Source of the DNA: an uncultured Dehalococcoidia bacterium
Lineage (GTDB): Bacteria; Chloroflexota; Dehalococcoidia; Lucifugimonadales; CAJWER01
Direction of reading: 5' to 3'
Assembly (NCBI GenBank): GCA_958296115.1
Contig: OY282442.1
Location: forward strand, 592,001 to 656,000
DNA: 64,000 nucleotides
Position numbers and translations under genes: made by a program. Each line of letters opens with the position of its first letter. The first letter of the stretch is position 1. Positions 34,477 through 43,578 of this stretch are shown here, piece by piece. The notes below the pieces were generated by a model. It did no database searches, was not told the origin of the DNA, and was given only the letters and a program-made list of their open reading frames with translations.

Positions 34477-35649
34477 ATGGCTCATGGCAACGGGACTAAC
34501 GGGGCGAACGGCGTGAATGGGAAGAATGGGACGGGGGCGCGGAACCTGGTGGCGCTGCAGCTGGGCGGAGGGAACGACTACCTGAACACGATTGTGCCGT
34601 ACGAGAACGGGCTGTATTACGACAACCGCCCAGCGATAGCGCACGACCCAGAGCGCATCCTGAAGATAGACGACGGGCTGGGGTTCAGGCCTGACCTGGA
34701 GCCTATCAAGCGGCTGTGGGACGAGGGGAAGGTGGCTATCATCCACGGCATCGGGTATCCGGAGCCGAATCGGTCGCACTTCCGATCGATGGACATCTGG
34801 CACACGGCGCTGCCGGAGGAGATAGGCACGGAGGGTTGGCTGGGGCGCGTCATCCGGGAACTCGACCCGAAGAGCGAGAACGTGCTCACGGGTGTGAACT
34901 TCGGGCGGGGGCTGCCTCGATCGATGGGCGTGAAAGGCGTGCCCGTGGCGTCGGTCGGCAACCTGGATACGTATGGGCTGTACCCGCACATCCAGGACGA
35001 GGAGCTGCGAAAGTACGCGCTGGAGTCGTTCGCGATGATGTACGGCGCGAAGGGGAAGGACGCGGTGATGGACTTCCTGGGCGAGACGGGGCAGAACGCG
35101 CTGAAAGGCGCGGACATCATACGCACCGCGCCGGGCAAGTACTCCTCAACGGTGGAGTACGCGGAGAACCCGATAGCCCAGGACCTGAAGAACGCGGCGA
35201 AGGTGATGTTCGCGGACCTGGGCACGCGGATATTCCACACGCAGTACGGCAGCTTCGACACCCATTCGGGCGAGATATTCAAGCACGACCTGCTCTGGCA
35301 GGACACGGCCCGGGCTGTCGGGGACTTCTGGGACGACGTGGTAGAGCATGGGATGGCGGATGACACTGTCATCTTCATGTTCACCGAGTTCGGTCGGCGC
35401 GTGAAGGACAACGGCTCCGGCACCGATCACGGCTCCGGCGGCGCGGCGTTCGTGATAGGCGACTCCGTGCGCGGCGGGCACTACGGGGAGTACCCCTCGC
35501 TGGAGGAGAAGGACCTGCTGGAAGGCGACCTGCACTACAACAACGACTTCCGCATGACCTACAGCTCGATCCTGGAGCAGTGGCTGGGCCTGGACGCGGC
35601 GCCCATAGTGAACGGGCGCTTCGAGCAGTTCCCCATATTCAAGAACTGA
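34477..35649 (+). CDS. DUF1501 family protein (sulfatase-like fold)
   Basis: A 390-residue protein. After a short Gly/Asn-rich start (MAHGNGTNGANGVNG) it reads NLVALQLGGGNDYLNTIVPYENG, YPEPNRSHFRSMDIWHTA, GSFDTHSG and FTEFGRRVKDNGSGTDHGSGGAAFVIGD, the conserved DUF1501 pattern with His/Asp residues typical of the alkaline phosphatase/sulfatase superfamily. Most family members carry an N-terminal Tat signal; none is present here, so the protein is probably cytoplasmic. GGGAGG lies seven bases before the ATG. DUF1501 is almost always found next to DUF1800, as here; the biochemical role is not established. Confidence 0.88.
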   Translation: MAHGNGTNGANGVNGKNGTGARNLVALQLGGGNDYLNTIVPYENGLYYDNRPAIAHDPERILKIDDGLGFRPDLEPIKRLWDEGKVAIIHGIGYPEPNRSHFRSMDIWHTALPEEIGTEGWLGRVIRELDPKSENVLTGVNFGRGLPRSMGVKGVPVASVGNLDTYGLYPHIQDEELRKYALESFAMMYGAKGKDAVMDFLGETGQNALKGADIIRTAPGKYSSTVEYAENPIAQDLKNAAKVMFADLGTRIFHTQYGSFDTHSGEIFKHDLLWQDTARAVGDFWDDVVEHGMADDTVIFMFTEFGRRVKDNGSGTDHGSGGAAFVIGDSVRGGHYGEYPSLEEKDLLEGDLHYNNDFRMTYSSILEQWLGLDAAPIVNGRFEQFPIFKN

Positions 35650-35701
35650 GGCGAGGGGCGGGTTGAACCCCGTCCCTACCGGAACGTTACAGGAGGGGAT
35701 G

Positions 35702-37108
35702 ATGGACAATGACATCGCATTGACGGCGCACCTGATGAGGCGCGCGGGGTTCAGCGCGACGCGGGACGAGCTCGAGCGGTACACGGCGCAGGGGTACGAG
35801 GCCACGGTCGAGGAGCTGCTGAACCCCGGCGACCCCCAGGTCATGCCGGAGGACATCATCCGCAGGCTGCACTCGTCGCTGGACGAGGGACCGGAGGGCG
35901 CCGCGGCCAAGTGGCTGTACCGGATGATAACGACGCGGTGCCCGCTGGAGGAGAAGATGCCGCTCTTCTGGCACGGCCTATTCGCCACGGCCTATTCCAA
36001 GACGAACAACTCGCGGTCGATCCTGAACCAGTTCGAGATGTTCCGTCGGATGGGGCTGGGCAGCTTCAAGGACCTGCTGGCGGAGCTGTCGAGGGACCCG
36101 GCGATGATCTTCTGGCTGGACAACAACGACAACCACGACGGGGCGGTGAACGAGAACTACGGGCGCGAGCTGCTGGAGCTGTTCGCCATGGGCGTGGGCA
36201 ACTACACGGAGCAAGACGTGAAGGAGGCGGCGCGGGCGTTCACGGGCTGGACGCTGGGGAACGTGGACTACATGCGCGTCAAGGCCAACAAGGATTCGTT
36301 CTCGCCGTTCGGCCGAATCGCGTGGCACTTCCAGTACGACGCGGCCGACCACGACGACGGCGTGAAGACGTTCCTGGGCGAGACGGGGCAGTTCGACGGC
36401 GAGGACATCGTGGAGATAATAGCTCGGCAGCCCGCGGCGGCGCGGTTCCTGTGCGGGCGGCTCTTCCAGTTCTTCGCGGCGGACGAGGTGGACGCCGAGG
36501 GCGAGCGGGTCATAGACGAGATGACCCGGTCTTATTTCGAGAGCGGCTACGAGGTGCGCTCCGTGCTGCGGACGCTGTTCAACTCGGCCTACTTCAAGTC
36601 GGAGCGGGCGCGGTTCGCGCGGGTCAAGAACCCCGTGGAGCTGGTCGTCGGCGCGATACGGCAGGCGGGCGACTTCCGGTCGCCGTCGCTGGCAATCGAG
36701 CAGGTGGCGAGCATCTGCTTCTACATGGGGCAGGGCATCATGCGCCCGCCGAGCGTGGAGGGCTGGCACGAGGGCGAGGAGTGGATAGAGAGCGGCGCGT
36801 TGATAGAGCGCGTGAACTTCGTGTCGGAGGAGCTGAGCAACGTGGACCTGCCCGGCGTGCGGCGCATCATCGAGCGCGTCGCGGCGTCGAACGGCGCGAC
36901 GATGACGCCGGATGAGCTGGTCGAGCGGTGCCTGGACATGCTCGGGCCGGTAGAGGTGTCGGAGGATACGCGCGAGGTTCTGACGTCCTACGCGGGCAGG
37001 CTGGGGAACATAGACCTGGGAAGCCGGGAGCCCGGAGGGCGCGAGGATAGGCGGGTCGCGGATCTGCTGGGACTGATAGGCTCCACGCGCGAGTTCCAGA
37101 TGGCCTGA
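35702..37108 (+). CDS. DUF1800 family protein
   Basis: A 468-residue protein with the DUF1800 features ALTAHLMRRAGFSATRDEL (start), PLFWHGLFATAY, GSFKDLLAELSRDPAMIFWLDNNDN, NENYGRELLELFAMGVGNYTEQDVKEAARAFTGW and a C-terminal RPPSVEGWHEGEEWI. No signal peptide is visible. ATG 35702 is used since AGGAGG stands five bases upstream; ATG 35699 directly precedes it. The partner DUF1501 gene ends 52 bases upstream. The family is widespread in Planctomycetes, Chloroflexi and Proteobacteria, and its function is unknown. Confidence 0.88.
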   Translation: MDNDIALTAHLMRRAGFSATRDELERYTAQGYEATVEELLNPGDPQVMPEDIIRRLHSSLDEGPEGAAAKWLYRMITTRCPLEEKMPLFWHGLFATAYSKTNNSRSILNQFEMFRRMGLGSFKDLLAELSRDPAMIFWLDNNDNHDGAVNENYGRELLELFAMGVGNYTEQDVKEAARAFTGWTLGNVDYMRVKANKDSFSPFGRIAWHFQYDAADHDDGVKTFLGETGQFDGEDIVEIIARQPAAARFLCGRLFQFFAADEVDAEGERVIDEMTRSYFESGYEVRSVLRTLFNSAYFKSERARFARVKNPVELVVGAIRQAGDFRSPSLAIEQVASICFYMGQGIMRPPSVEGWHEGEEWIESGALIERVNFVSEELSNVDLPGVRRIIERVAASNGATMTPDELVERCLDMLGPVEVSEDTREVLTSYAGRLGNIDLGSREPGGREDRRVADLLGLIGSTREFQMA

Positions 37109-37185
37109 GGGCGCGGAGACCCGTAGGGGCGGCTCGCCGAATCTCTGCCAGGCGCGGCGTTCGAGACAATACTCAGGGGGGCGTG

Positions 37186-38184
37186 ATGGCGGGACTGGAT
37201 TACGTCAAGACGATTGGGATGATCAGCGCCGGGGGGCGGTTCACGGCGGGGCGGGGGTTCACCGGGCCTTACGCCCTTGCCATCAGCGGCGACGGGCGCA
37301 TATACGTCGTGAACCGCAGCCAGATCCGGATTTGCGTCTGCGACTTCGAGGAGGCCTGGCTGGGAAGCTTCAGCGACGGGCCGGGCATGGACGACGGCCA
37401 GCTATACCTGCCGACCGACATGGCCTTCGACAGCCAGGACCGGCTGTACGTAACCGACGAGCATCAGCACCGCGTGTCCATGTTCGACACGGAGGGGGAG
37501 TACCTGGGCAGATGGGGCGAGCATGGCGGCGGCGAGGGACAGCTCAACGGACCTTCGGGCATCGCGTTCGACGCGGAGGACAACGCCTACGTGGTCGATC
37601 AGCACAACCACCGCGTCCAGAAGCTGACGCGCGACGGCGAGTACGTGTCGGAGTGGGGCGGGCACGGCGGCGGGGAGGGGCAATTCGACATGCCTTGGGG
37701 AATCGAGGTGGACTCGGCTGGGTATGTCCACGTGGCGGACTGGCGCAACGACCGCGTGCAGAAGTTCACGCCGGACGGCGAGTTCGTGTCGCAGCTCGGC
37801 GAAAGCGGCGGCGGCGAGGGGCAGCTCAACCGGCCTGCGGACGTGGCGGTGGACTCGGAGGGATACGTCTATGTGGCGGACTGGGGGAACGAGCGCGTGC
37901 AGCTGTTCGACCCAGACGGGGAGTTCCAAGGACTCTCGCGCGGGCAGGCGACGCCGACCAAGTGGACCGAGGATTTCTTCGAGTCGAACCCCGACGAACG
38001 GGACACGCGGGCCATCGCGAACATGTACCCAGATCTACCGGAGCATCTGAACGATCCGTACAGGGCGTCGTCGCAGACAGAGCCATTCTTCTGGGAGCCA
38101 GTGAACATCCACGTGGACACGGAGGACCGGCTGTACGTCACAGAGTCGCGGCGGCACAGGTTCCAGGTATTCCGGCGGGCGTGA
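37186..38184 (+). CDS. NHL-repeat beta-propeller protein
   Basis: A 332-residue protein made of at least five NHL repeats, for example GQLYLPTDMAFDSQDRLYVTDEHQHRV, GQLNGPSGIAFDAEDNAYVVDQHNHRV, GQFDMPWGIEVDSAGYVHVADWRNDRV and GQLNRPADVAVDSEGYVYVADWGNERV. They would fold as a six-bladed propeller that usually serves as a binding or lyase scaffold. No signal peptide is seen. G-rich sequence precedes ATG 37186; GTG 37183 is directly before it. It follows DUF1800 by 77 bases and may be part of the same unit; the same trio is common in related Chloroflexota. Confidence 0.88.
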   Translation: MAGLDYVKTIGMISAGGRFTAGRGFTGPYALAISGDGRIYVVNRSQIRICVCDFEEAWLGSFSDGPGMDDGQLYLPTDMAFDSQDRLYVTDEHQHRVSMFDTEGEYLGRWGEHGGGEGQLNGPSGIAFDAEDNAYVVDQHNHRVQKLTRDGEYVSEWGGHGGGEGQFDMPWGIEVDSAGYVHVADWRNDRVQKFTPDGEFVSQLGESGGGEGQLNRPADVAVDSEGYVYVADWGNERVQLFDPDGEFQGLSRGQATPTKWTEDFFESNPDERDTRAIANMYPDLPEHLNDPYRASSQTEPFFWEPVNIHVDTEDRLYVTESRRHRFQVFRRA

Positions 38185-38190
38185 GGGGTA

Positions 38191-38219
38191 TTGACATAAC
38201 TGGTAGGGATAGTGATAAG
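38191..38219 (+). promoter_or_regulatory. Promoter of the GmrSD-like gene
   Basis: TTGACA (38191-38196), 17-base spacer, GATAAG (38214-38219). It starts six bases after the NHL gene ends and gives the accessory gene its own transcription. Confidence 0.5.
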
Positions 38220-38253
38220 GTAGGCACACCTCACTTGTAGGTACGGAGAAGAG

Positions 38254-40026
38254 ATGAACGGGACCCTTGTCAGCCTCAACGAGTTGGTCGTTGGCGACCG
38301 GCTGTTCGACATACCCGTGTACCAGAGAGGTTACGCGTGGGAAGATAGGAACTTCCAAGACCTGTGGGAAGATCTCTACTACTTGGACGCTTCCAAGAAG
38401 CACTACTTTGGAACAGTGCTCCTCAAAAAATCCAGTGATCCGGGCACGGACACATCAGAAAGTTTTGATGAGATCAAGGGATATGACATCATTGACGGTC
38501 AGCAGCGGCTTACGACAATTCTGATTCTGCTGCGGGAGATAATCTCGCAGTTGAAGGCCGTTGGAAAAGAAGTGTCCAGAATAGAGGAGAATTACTTCAA
38601 GGACCGAGGCTATTACAAGCTGAATCCGCCTGACGAAGATGGCAAGTTCTTCAAAGGATTTATCATCGGAGAAGAGGAGCATCTCAGGGAAAATACTGAA
38701 ACACCCTCACAGGCGCGCCTTGTGGCGGCGAAGGACTTCTTCAGGGGAAAGATTGAGGAAGAACGGAAGAACCTCCAGCCTGATGAATTCGTCAAATTCT
38801 TGGCTGAATTCAAACGAAAGATCGATGATCTTCAGATTATACAGTACCTCGTCGATTCGGACGCAGACGCTATTCGCATCTTCGAGACTGTGAACGACAG
38901 AGGAAAATCTCTGAGCAACCTCGAGAAGACGAAGAGCTTCCTCATGCATATTTCGTACCTCGGTTTGCCCGACGACAGCCACTCCATAGAGGAACAGCTC
39001 GGGGAATTGAACACCTATTTCTCCAGAATATACGGCTATTTTGAAAATGTCAGTGGAACGAAAGCCATGGGATGGCTGAGCGAAGACGATATTCAGCGGT
39101 ATCACTTCGTGAACTACGTATCGCACGACCGTCGCTTGGTGGCAGTCGACGAGCTGAAGAGCCGCATCCGGGGCAAGTTCAGACAAGACAAGAGCGAGTG
39201 CGTTAAATATACGCTCAACTATGCGAAGGATCTTGAGCAGGCTTTCTTCGCAGTCAAGGACATTGCTGCGACGCACGAAAATAAGAAAGAGAATAAGTTG
39301 GGCAGCTTGCTGGACAAGATCTTCAAGGTGGACCGGCTGGGCAACATCTCCCCCCTCCTGATAGCCTCATGGCTAAAATTTCGGGAGCATCCATCTGGAA
39401 TATCTGAGATACTGAAGCTCCTTGAGGCATTTACCTTTCGCGTGTACGCGGTAGGCGGATGGCGAAGTGATAGTGCTGTAGGCCAGTTCTATGGAATGGC
39501 TCATAATGTACACAACGGCGTATGGGACTGTGGCACCTTGACTAACGAGTTGAAGAACATCAATAGGCGTTACCGAAGTGACGAAGAATTTCAAGGGCAG
39601 CTCCAATCAGAAGACCTCTACCGCCGCCTCAGCGGTAGAGACATAAAATACCTGTTGAGTGAATACGAGATTCACCTAATAGAGAATTCAAGAGAGTGCC
39701 TGACTCTCTCGCAGGACGAAATCCTGTCGCCCGGATACCAGGTAGAGCACATTTGGCCGCAGGACCCAAGCAAACTTGACCTGCAAGAAGACATGGCCGA
39801 GTGGCACAGCCAGAACGTGGATAGGCTTGGCAATCTCACACTGACCTCGCAGTCGTGGAATACCAGCATGAGCAACAAGCCGTTTAATGAGAAGCGCCTC
39901 AAGTACAAGGACTCCAGCCTGCGCGTGCAGAGGGAACTGGCTGCTCTCAGTGAATGGAATCCGGACGCTATCAAGGAGCGCGAGGACCGGATTGTGGAGT
40001 TTGCCTTGAAACGCTGGAGCATATAG
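38254..40026 (+). CDS. GmrSD-like fused DUF262-DUF1524 nuclease (type IV restriction type)
   Basis: A 590-residue protein. The N-terminal DUF262 (GmrS-like) part has IPVYQRGYAWEDRNFQDLWEDL and the nucleotide-site motif DIIDGQQRLTTILILL (about residues 75-90), then IFETVNDRGKSLSNLEKTKSFL. The C-terminal DUF1524 (GmrD-like) part carries an HNH-type nuclease signature: GYQVEHIWPQDP, VDRLGNLTLTSQSWNTSMSNKPFNEK. Such proteins cut modified (glucosylated or hydroxymethylated) phage DNA in a nucleotide-dependent way. Codon use is clearly more AT-rich than in the neighbours (many AAA, GAA, ATT), a sign of transfer. GGAGAAGAG precedes the ATG. Convergent with the next gene, 18 bases apart. Confidence 0.9.
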   Translation: MNGTLVSLNELVVGDRLFDIPVYQRGYAWEDRNFQDLWEDLYYLDASKKHYFGTVLLKKSSDPGTDTSESFDEIKGYDIIDGQQRLTTILILLREIISQLKAVGKEVSRIEENYFKDRGYYKLNPPDEDGKFFKGFIIGEEEHLRENTETPSQARLVAAKDFFRGKIEEERKNLQPDEFVKFLAEFKRKIDDLQIIQYLVDSDADAIRIFETVNDRGKSLSNLEKTKSFLMHISYLGLPDDSHSIEEQLGELNTYFSRIYGYFENVSGTKAMGWLSEDDIQRYHFVNYVSHDRRLVAVDELKSRIRGKFRQDKSECVKYTLNYAKDLEQAFFAVKDIAATHENKKENKLGSLLDKIFKVDRLGNISPLLIASWLKFREHPSGISEILKLLEAFTFRVYAVGGWRSDSAVGQFYGMAHNVHNGVWDCGTLTNELKNINRRYRSDEEFQGQLQSEDLYRRLSGRDIKYLLSEYEIHLIENSRECLTLSQDEILSPGYQVEHIWPQDPSKLDLQEDMAEWHSQNVDRLGNLTLTSQSWNTSMSNKPFNEKRLKYKDSSLRVQRELAALSEWNPDAIKEREDRIVEFALKRWSI

Positions 40027-40044
40027 TATTGGATTCAACTGCTT

Positions 40045-41421
40045 CTACGACTGGCGCCTGGCTTCTAGGTAGGCTTGGCCTAGGGTGCCGATGGGCTTGA
40101 TGGACTCGCACATTTTCGAGAGGTCTTGTATCCGTTTTTCCGCTTCTGAGGCGTCGGCGATTTCGTTCCCATAGAGTAGGCCGAATATCGCCTCCGGGTC
40201 GAGTATGGCGGCGTCCCCAGACAAGATTTCCAGGTATCTTTCGTGGAGCTTGTGTATGGCTTCGTCCAGATCCACTACGGGATATAGCGGAGAGAACAGG
40301 TCTTCGGGTATTTGGACTATGTAGCCGCTGGTTGCGCCTTTGACATAGTTGAAGCAGCGCGCCATGTTCAGAGTGTAGAGGAGCTTCTGAATCATCTGCT
40401 GCGAGACCGGCAGGTTGTTCACTTCGGCGTAATCCATGAGGACGCTGCGCATCGTGTCGAGCGCCATTCCACTCTCACGCCGGTCTTCCAGATCATCCCA
40501 AATCAACCTCATGAACTCTTCCCTGATCCGCCAGGGCATCAATGGGATGCGGCGCTCTTGTAGGATGATTCGATAACTCGCGATTATGGTAGCGGTAGTG
40601 GAGTAGTCGTACTCCCGCTTCATGGATACAGGCTCGCTCACGACTCCCGGCGACGAAACGGCCACCAGCGTGAAGTCGGAGCCTGGGTTCTCGGTAAGGT
40701 TGACGTAACCCTCTCTGTGCGCGTCTTCGGCCAGCGCCTTCAAGGTGGTCTTGTAGCGCGCCAAGTCGAAGGCCGGGGCAAGCTGCTTCATCATTGCATG
40801 CACCGCCGCGCCGGTCGCTCCGCGGCCCTCTCGGTGAAGGGCTTCGACCGCTCTTCGCATCAACGCGTACGCTCCGGACGGGTCCGGCAGGGATACCGGC
40901 TCTGTAATCTCTCCCGGCGCGGGAGGCACGATGTCGTCGTAATAGACGAACGAGTCGCAGGCTTCGGTCAGGACGTTGCTAACCCCAGCTTCGACGCCAA
41001 TCCCCATCACGAAGACGCCGTATCGCTTCAGTTTCTGAACTAGGGGGACATAATCCCGGTCTCCCCCTACGATTACGATAGTGTCGGGACGCACTGGGGA
41101 GAAGACCATTTCGAGCGCATCGACGGTTAGCTGGATGTCGGCCGTGTTCTTATGTTCCTTGCTGAGTGGCGAAGTGGACAGCTGCGCCAGCTCTATCGCG
41201 TTGGCCCGGAAATCCCCGAGAACAGGTCTCAGCAGGTTCGCGGTCCAATCCGCATACGCCTTCGCGGACATAATCGTTCCCTGCTGACGCACCCTATCGA
41301 TAATCAGGGAAAGATGAAAGGGCAGGCCGGAGTTTTGCGCCAAGATAATCACGTTATCGACATCAATGAACAGGGCCACTCTATTATTGGCCGCTCCTTG
41401 CCCATCTACCGGATCTGTCAT
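40045..41421 (-). CDS. NYN domain / OST-HTH (LOTUS) protein, LabA-DUF88-like
   Basis: A 458-residue protein. Residues 10-165 are a NYN (PIN-like) nuclease domain: RVALFIDVDNVII with the catalytic Asp pair, KNTADIQLTVDALEMVF, and IVIVGGDRDYVPLVQKLKRYGVFVMGIG. Residues about 185-255 form an OST-HTH/LOTUS-like module (YALMRRAVEALHREGRGATGAAVHAMMKQLAPAFD), a known RNA- or G4-binding fold, and a second winged-helix-like region lies at about 285-375. The C-terminus is unknown. Enzymes of this type are probable RNases. AAGGAGG stands seven bases before ATG. A -10-like TATAAC lies 30 bases upstream of it. Confidence 0.83.
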   Translation of the reverse strand: MTDPVDGQGAANNRVALFIDVDNVIILAQNSGLPFHLSLIIDRVRQQGTIMSAKAYADWTANLLRPVLGDFRANAIELAQLSTSPLSKEHKNTADIQLTVDALEMVFSPVRPDTIVIVGGDRDYVPLVQKLKRYGVFVMGIGVEAGVSNVLTEACDSFVYYDDIVPPAPGEITEPVSLPDPSGAYALMRRAVEALHREGRGATGAAVHAMMKQLAPAFDLARYKTTLKALAEDAHREGYVNLTENPGSDFTLVAVSSPGVVSEPVSMKREYDYSTTATIIASYRIILQERRIPLMPWRIREEFMRLIWDDLEDRRESGMALDTMRSVLMDYAEVNNLPVSQQMIQKLLYTLNMARCFNYVKGATSGYIVQIPEDLFSPLYPVVDLDEAIHKLHERYLEILSGDAAILDPEAIFGLLYGNEIADASEAEKRIQDLSKMCESIKPIGTLGQAYLEARRQS

Positions 41422-41502
41422 GCAGAGCCTCCTTGGAGATGTCCCATTGGGTTATAGTGAAGATAGCCAGCGCCAGGCGATGGGTCAATCAGCGGCGGCG
41501 CG

Positions 41503-41691
41503 CTAATCATCCGCTTTCTCATGCATTACGGACCACACCAGCGCTATGACCCAGCCGATTATCGTCCAGCCCAAGAAAAAGTTCAGCAGGATAATGGCGC
41601 ACCCGTTTCGCTTGCGCCTGAGAATGGCGATGATGGAGGGGAGAAAATAGAGTATGCCCCCCAGTATGGAGCCGCTGATTATCAATTCCAT
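41503..41691 (-). CDS. Superinfection immunity family small membrane protein
   Basis: A 62-residue protein with two membrane helices: ISGSILGGILYFLPSIIAILRRKRN and CAIILLNFFLGWTIIGWVIALVWSVM. The NxxxGWTxxGWxxAL(V/I)W pattern is the signature of the superinfection immunity (Imm, T4-type) family, small inner-membrane proteins that in T4 block entry of further phage DNA, though bacterial chromosomal members are not proven to do so. ATG 41691 has GGAGG seven bases upstream, so the longer in-frame start at 41754 is not used. Confidence 0.8.
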   Translation of the reverse strand: MELIISGSILGGILYFLPSIIAILRRKRNGCAIILLNFFLGWTIIGWVIALVWSVMHEKADD

Positions 41692-41727
41692 TTTCAGTCC
41701 TCCATCTCTCCTGGCCAGGCTGAGGGT

Positions 41728-41733
41728 ATTATA
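41728..41733 (-). promoter_or_regulatory. Candidate -10 (TATAAT) for the immunity-type peptide
   Basis: Perfect TATAAT on the minus strand, 36 bases before the start codon; no good -35. Confidence 0.45.
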
Positions 41734-41926
41734 TCGCATCGAGGGTTGTCTCATAATTAGCCATCTGCCCGTGTATCGCGTATCGCGCGGCGCGGCAGAA
41801 GCAAAGGGGCGGGGCGAATCGACTTGTGAGGGAGGCTGAAACAGATCGGGCTGGGAGTTACGCGGAAGGCCCTGGATAGGCTATCCTATCTACCACACAC
41901 GGGTATACTGGAAGCAACGCTGCCAG

Positions 41927-42895
41927 ATGAAGCCACTCTCCATAATCCACATACTGATCGCCGCGGCCTTGGGGGCGGCCTGCGCGACCGGTGGCGGTGA
42001 GACCGCCTCGCCCGCGCCCACTCCCACCGCCGTGGAGGCCGCGCCTGTCCCTGAGCCGACGCCCACGGTCCGTCCGGACAGAGCGCCGCTGAACTACGGC
42101 CCGCGCTCCGCCGATGGGCTACAGGCCATTCTCAGCACCGGCGACCTCGGCGTCGGCCTCAACCGGTTCGGGTTCGTCATGACCTCGCAGCGCGGGTTCG
42201 TGACCGAGCCCGCCGCCAAGCTGAAGACTCGGCACGCGCCCGCCGGCGGCGAGTTCGGCGGCGCAGTCCAGCAGGCTGACGCCATATTCCAGCCGTGGCC
42301 CTACGGCAACCGCGGCATGTACGCCGCCGAGCTCGATTTCGACCGCCCGGGGACCTGGAAGGTCGAGATAGCCATAGACAATCCCGACGGCTTCCCCCTG
42401 TCCGCGGAGCTCGTATTCGAGGTCGAGGCGACTCCCTCAGCCCCCGCGGTCGGCGACCCGGCGATTCCAAGCGTCACCAGGACGCTCGCCGACGTCGAAA
42501 GCCTCGCCGAGCTCTCCACCGGCTCTCTCCAAGACGAGGACCTGTACCGAATCACGCTCGCCCAGGCCGTCGGCAACGGAAAGCCCACCGTCGTCGTGTT
42601 CGCCAGCCCCGCCTTCTGCGCCAACGCCGTGTGCGGGCCGCAGGTGGAGACGCTCCAGCAGCTCAAGGACGCCCACGAGGGCGAGGCCAACTTCGTCCAC
42701 GTGGACTTCTACGACAACCCCCACGAGATACAGGGCGACCTCGACAGGGCGCGCATATCGCCCGTCGTCGTCGAGTGGTCGCTTCCCAGCATCGAGTGGA
42801 CGTTCGTGATAGACGCGGGCGGGACCATAACGGCGAGATTCGAGGGCTTCGCCACCCTCGCCGAGCTCGAAACCGCGCTGCAACCCCTGCTCTAG
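41927..42895 (+). CDS. Thioredoxin-fold lipoprotein with CxxxxC motif
   Basis: A 322-residue protein: lipoprotein signal with lipobox L-G-A-A-C (about residue 19), a Pro-rich linker to about residue 50, an Ig-like domain (about 60-170; DFDRPGTWKVEIAIDNPDGF) and a C-terminal thioredoxin-like domain (about 200-322) beginning GKPTVVVFASPAFCANAVCGPQVETL. The redox-type cysteines are spaced C-x-x-x-x-C instead of C-x-x-C, and a cis-Pro region occurs as ISPVVVEWSLPSIEWTFVID. It probably works outside the membrane as a thiol or copper-handling protein; the role is not established. It converges with the methyltransferase gene, overlapping by four bases. Confidence 0.78.
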   Translation: MKPLSIIHILIAAALGAACATGGGETASPAPTPTAVEAAPVPEPTPTVRPDRAPLNYGPRSADGLQAILSTGDLGVGLNRFGFVMTSQRGFVTEPAAKLKTRHAPAGGEFGGAVQQADAIFQPWPYGNRGMYAAELDFDRPGTWKVEIAIDNPDGFPLSAELVFEVEATPSAPAVGDPAIPSVTRTLADVESLAELSTGSLQDEDLYRITLAQAVGNGKPTVVVFASPAFCANAVCGPQVETLQQLKDAHEGEANFVHVDFYDNPHEIQGDLDRARISPVVVEWSLPSIEWTFVIDAGGTITARFEGFATLAELETALQPLL

Positions 42896-43578
42896 GCATC
42901 TATCCACAATACGCGGTACACCAGCCGGTCGTCACGATGCGGCCGGCTCGTGTGCCCGGCCACCGCGAATCCCCATGACTCCATCTCCCGCTCCAGCGAG
43001 TCTGGCCCAACGCCCTCACCGTGGTACGTCCCGACTATGAGCCGGCCGCCCTCGGCCACGAGGTCGTCGAGAATTCGCCGCGCGAGGTCGCGGCGGCGGC
43101 GGCTGGGCGCGTACTCCAACCCTGTCCGCACGAAGTCGAACCGCTGGGCCGCGCGCCAGGTCATGACGTTGCCGGTATAGATCCGGCCGGCCCAGTTGGG
43201 CAAGCGCTCGCGGGCAAGCTCTACCAGCTCTGGCGAGATGTCCAGCCCGTAAGGCTGGACGCGGAGGCCGCGTTCAACCGCCCATCTCTTCATGCACTCC
43301 ATCAGGAAGCCGTTGGCGCATCCCACGTCCAGGAACGAGCCGTCCCCGTCTATGGCGTCGCAGATGAGGCTCCTGGCGTAGTTCCATCCGTCCTCGTCCC
43401 CCATCTTCCCGGACTGGCCCCATGGCGTATCGGCGGCAAGGTACGCCGGGGTGATGACCTCCGCTACTTGGCGATGCCACTCGGCCTCGTCGATCTCCCC
43501 GGACTCCAGGGCCGCCTCCACGCGCTCGGTCAGCCAGTGGGCCTTATCCTTGACCGCCGCTATCGGCTCTCTATCCAT
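42892..43578 (-). CDS. SAM-dependent methyltransferase (class I)
   Basis: A 228-residue protein. SAM-binding motif I is SFLDVGCANGFLMECM (about residue 85), followed by the acidic end of strand 2 in YGLDISPELVELARERL, RIYTGNVMTW and FDFVRTGLEYAPSRRRRDLARRILDDLVAEGGRLIVGTY. The N-terminal 70 residues are helical. The substrate cannot be read. ATG 43578 overlaps the end of the upstream isomerase-like gene by eight bases, so translation is probably coupled; the frame extends to 43644 inside that gene but without a better start. Confidence 0.8.
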   Translation of the reverse strand: MDREPIAAVKDKAHWLTERVEAALESGEIDEAEWHRQVAEVITPAYLAADTPWGQSGKMGDEDGWNYARSLICDAIDGDGSFLDVGCANGFLMECMKRWAVERGLRVQPYGLDISPELVELARERLPNWAGRIYTGNVMTWRAAQRFDFVRTGLEYAPSRRRRDLARRILDDLVAEGGRLIVGTYHGEGVGPDSLEREMESWGFAVAGHTSRPHRDDRLVYRVLWIDA

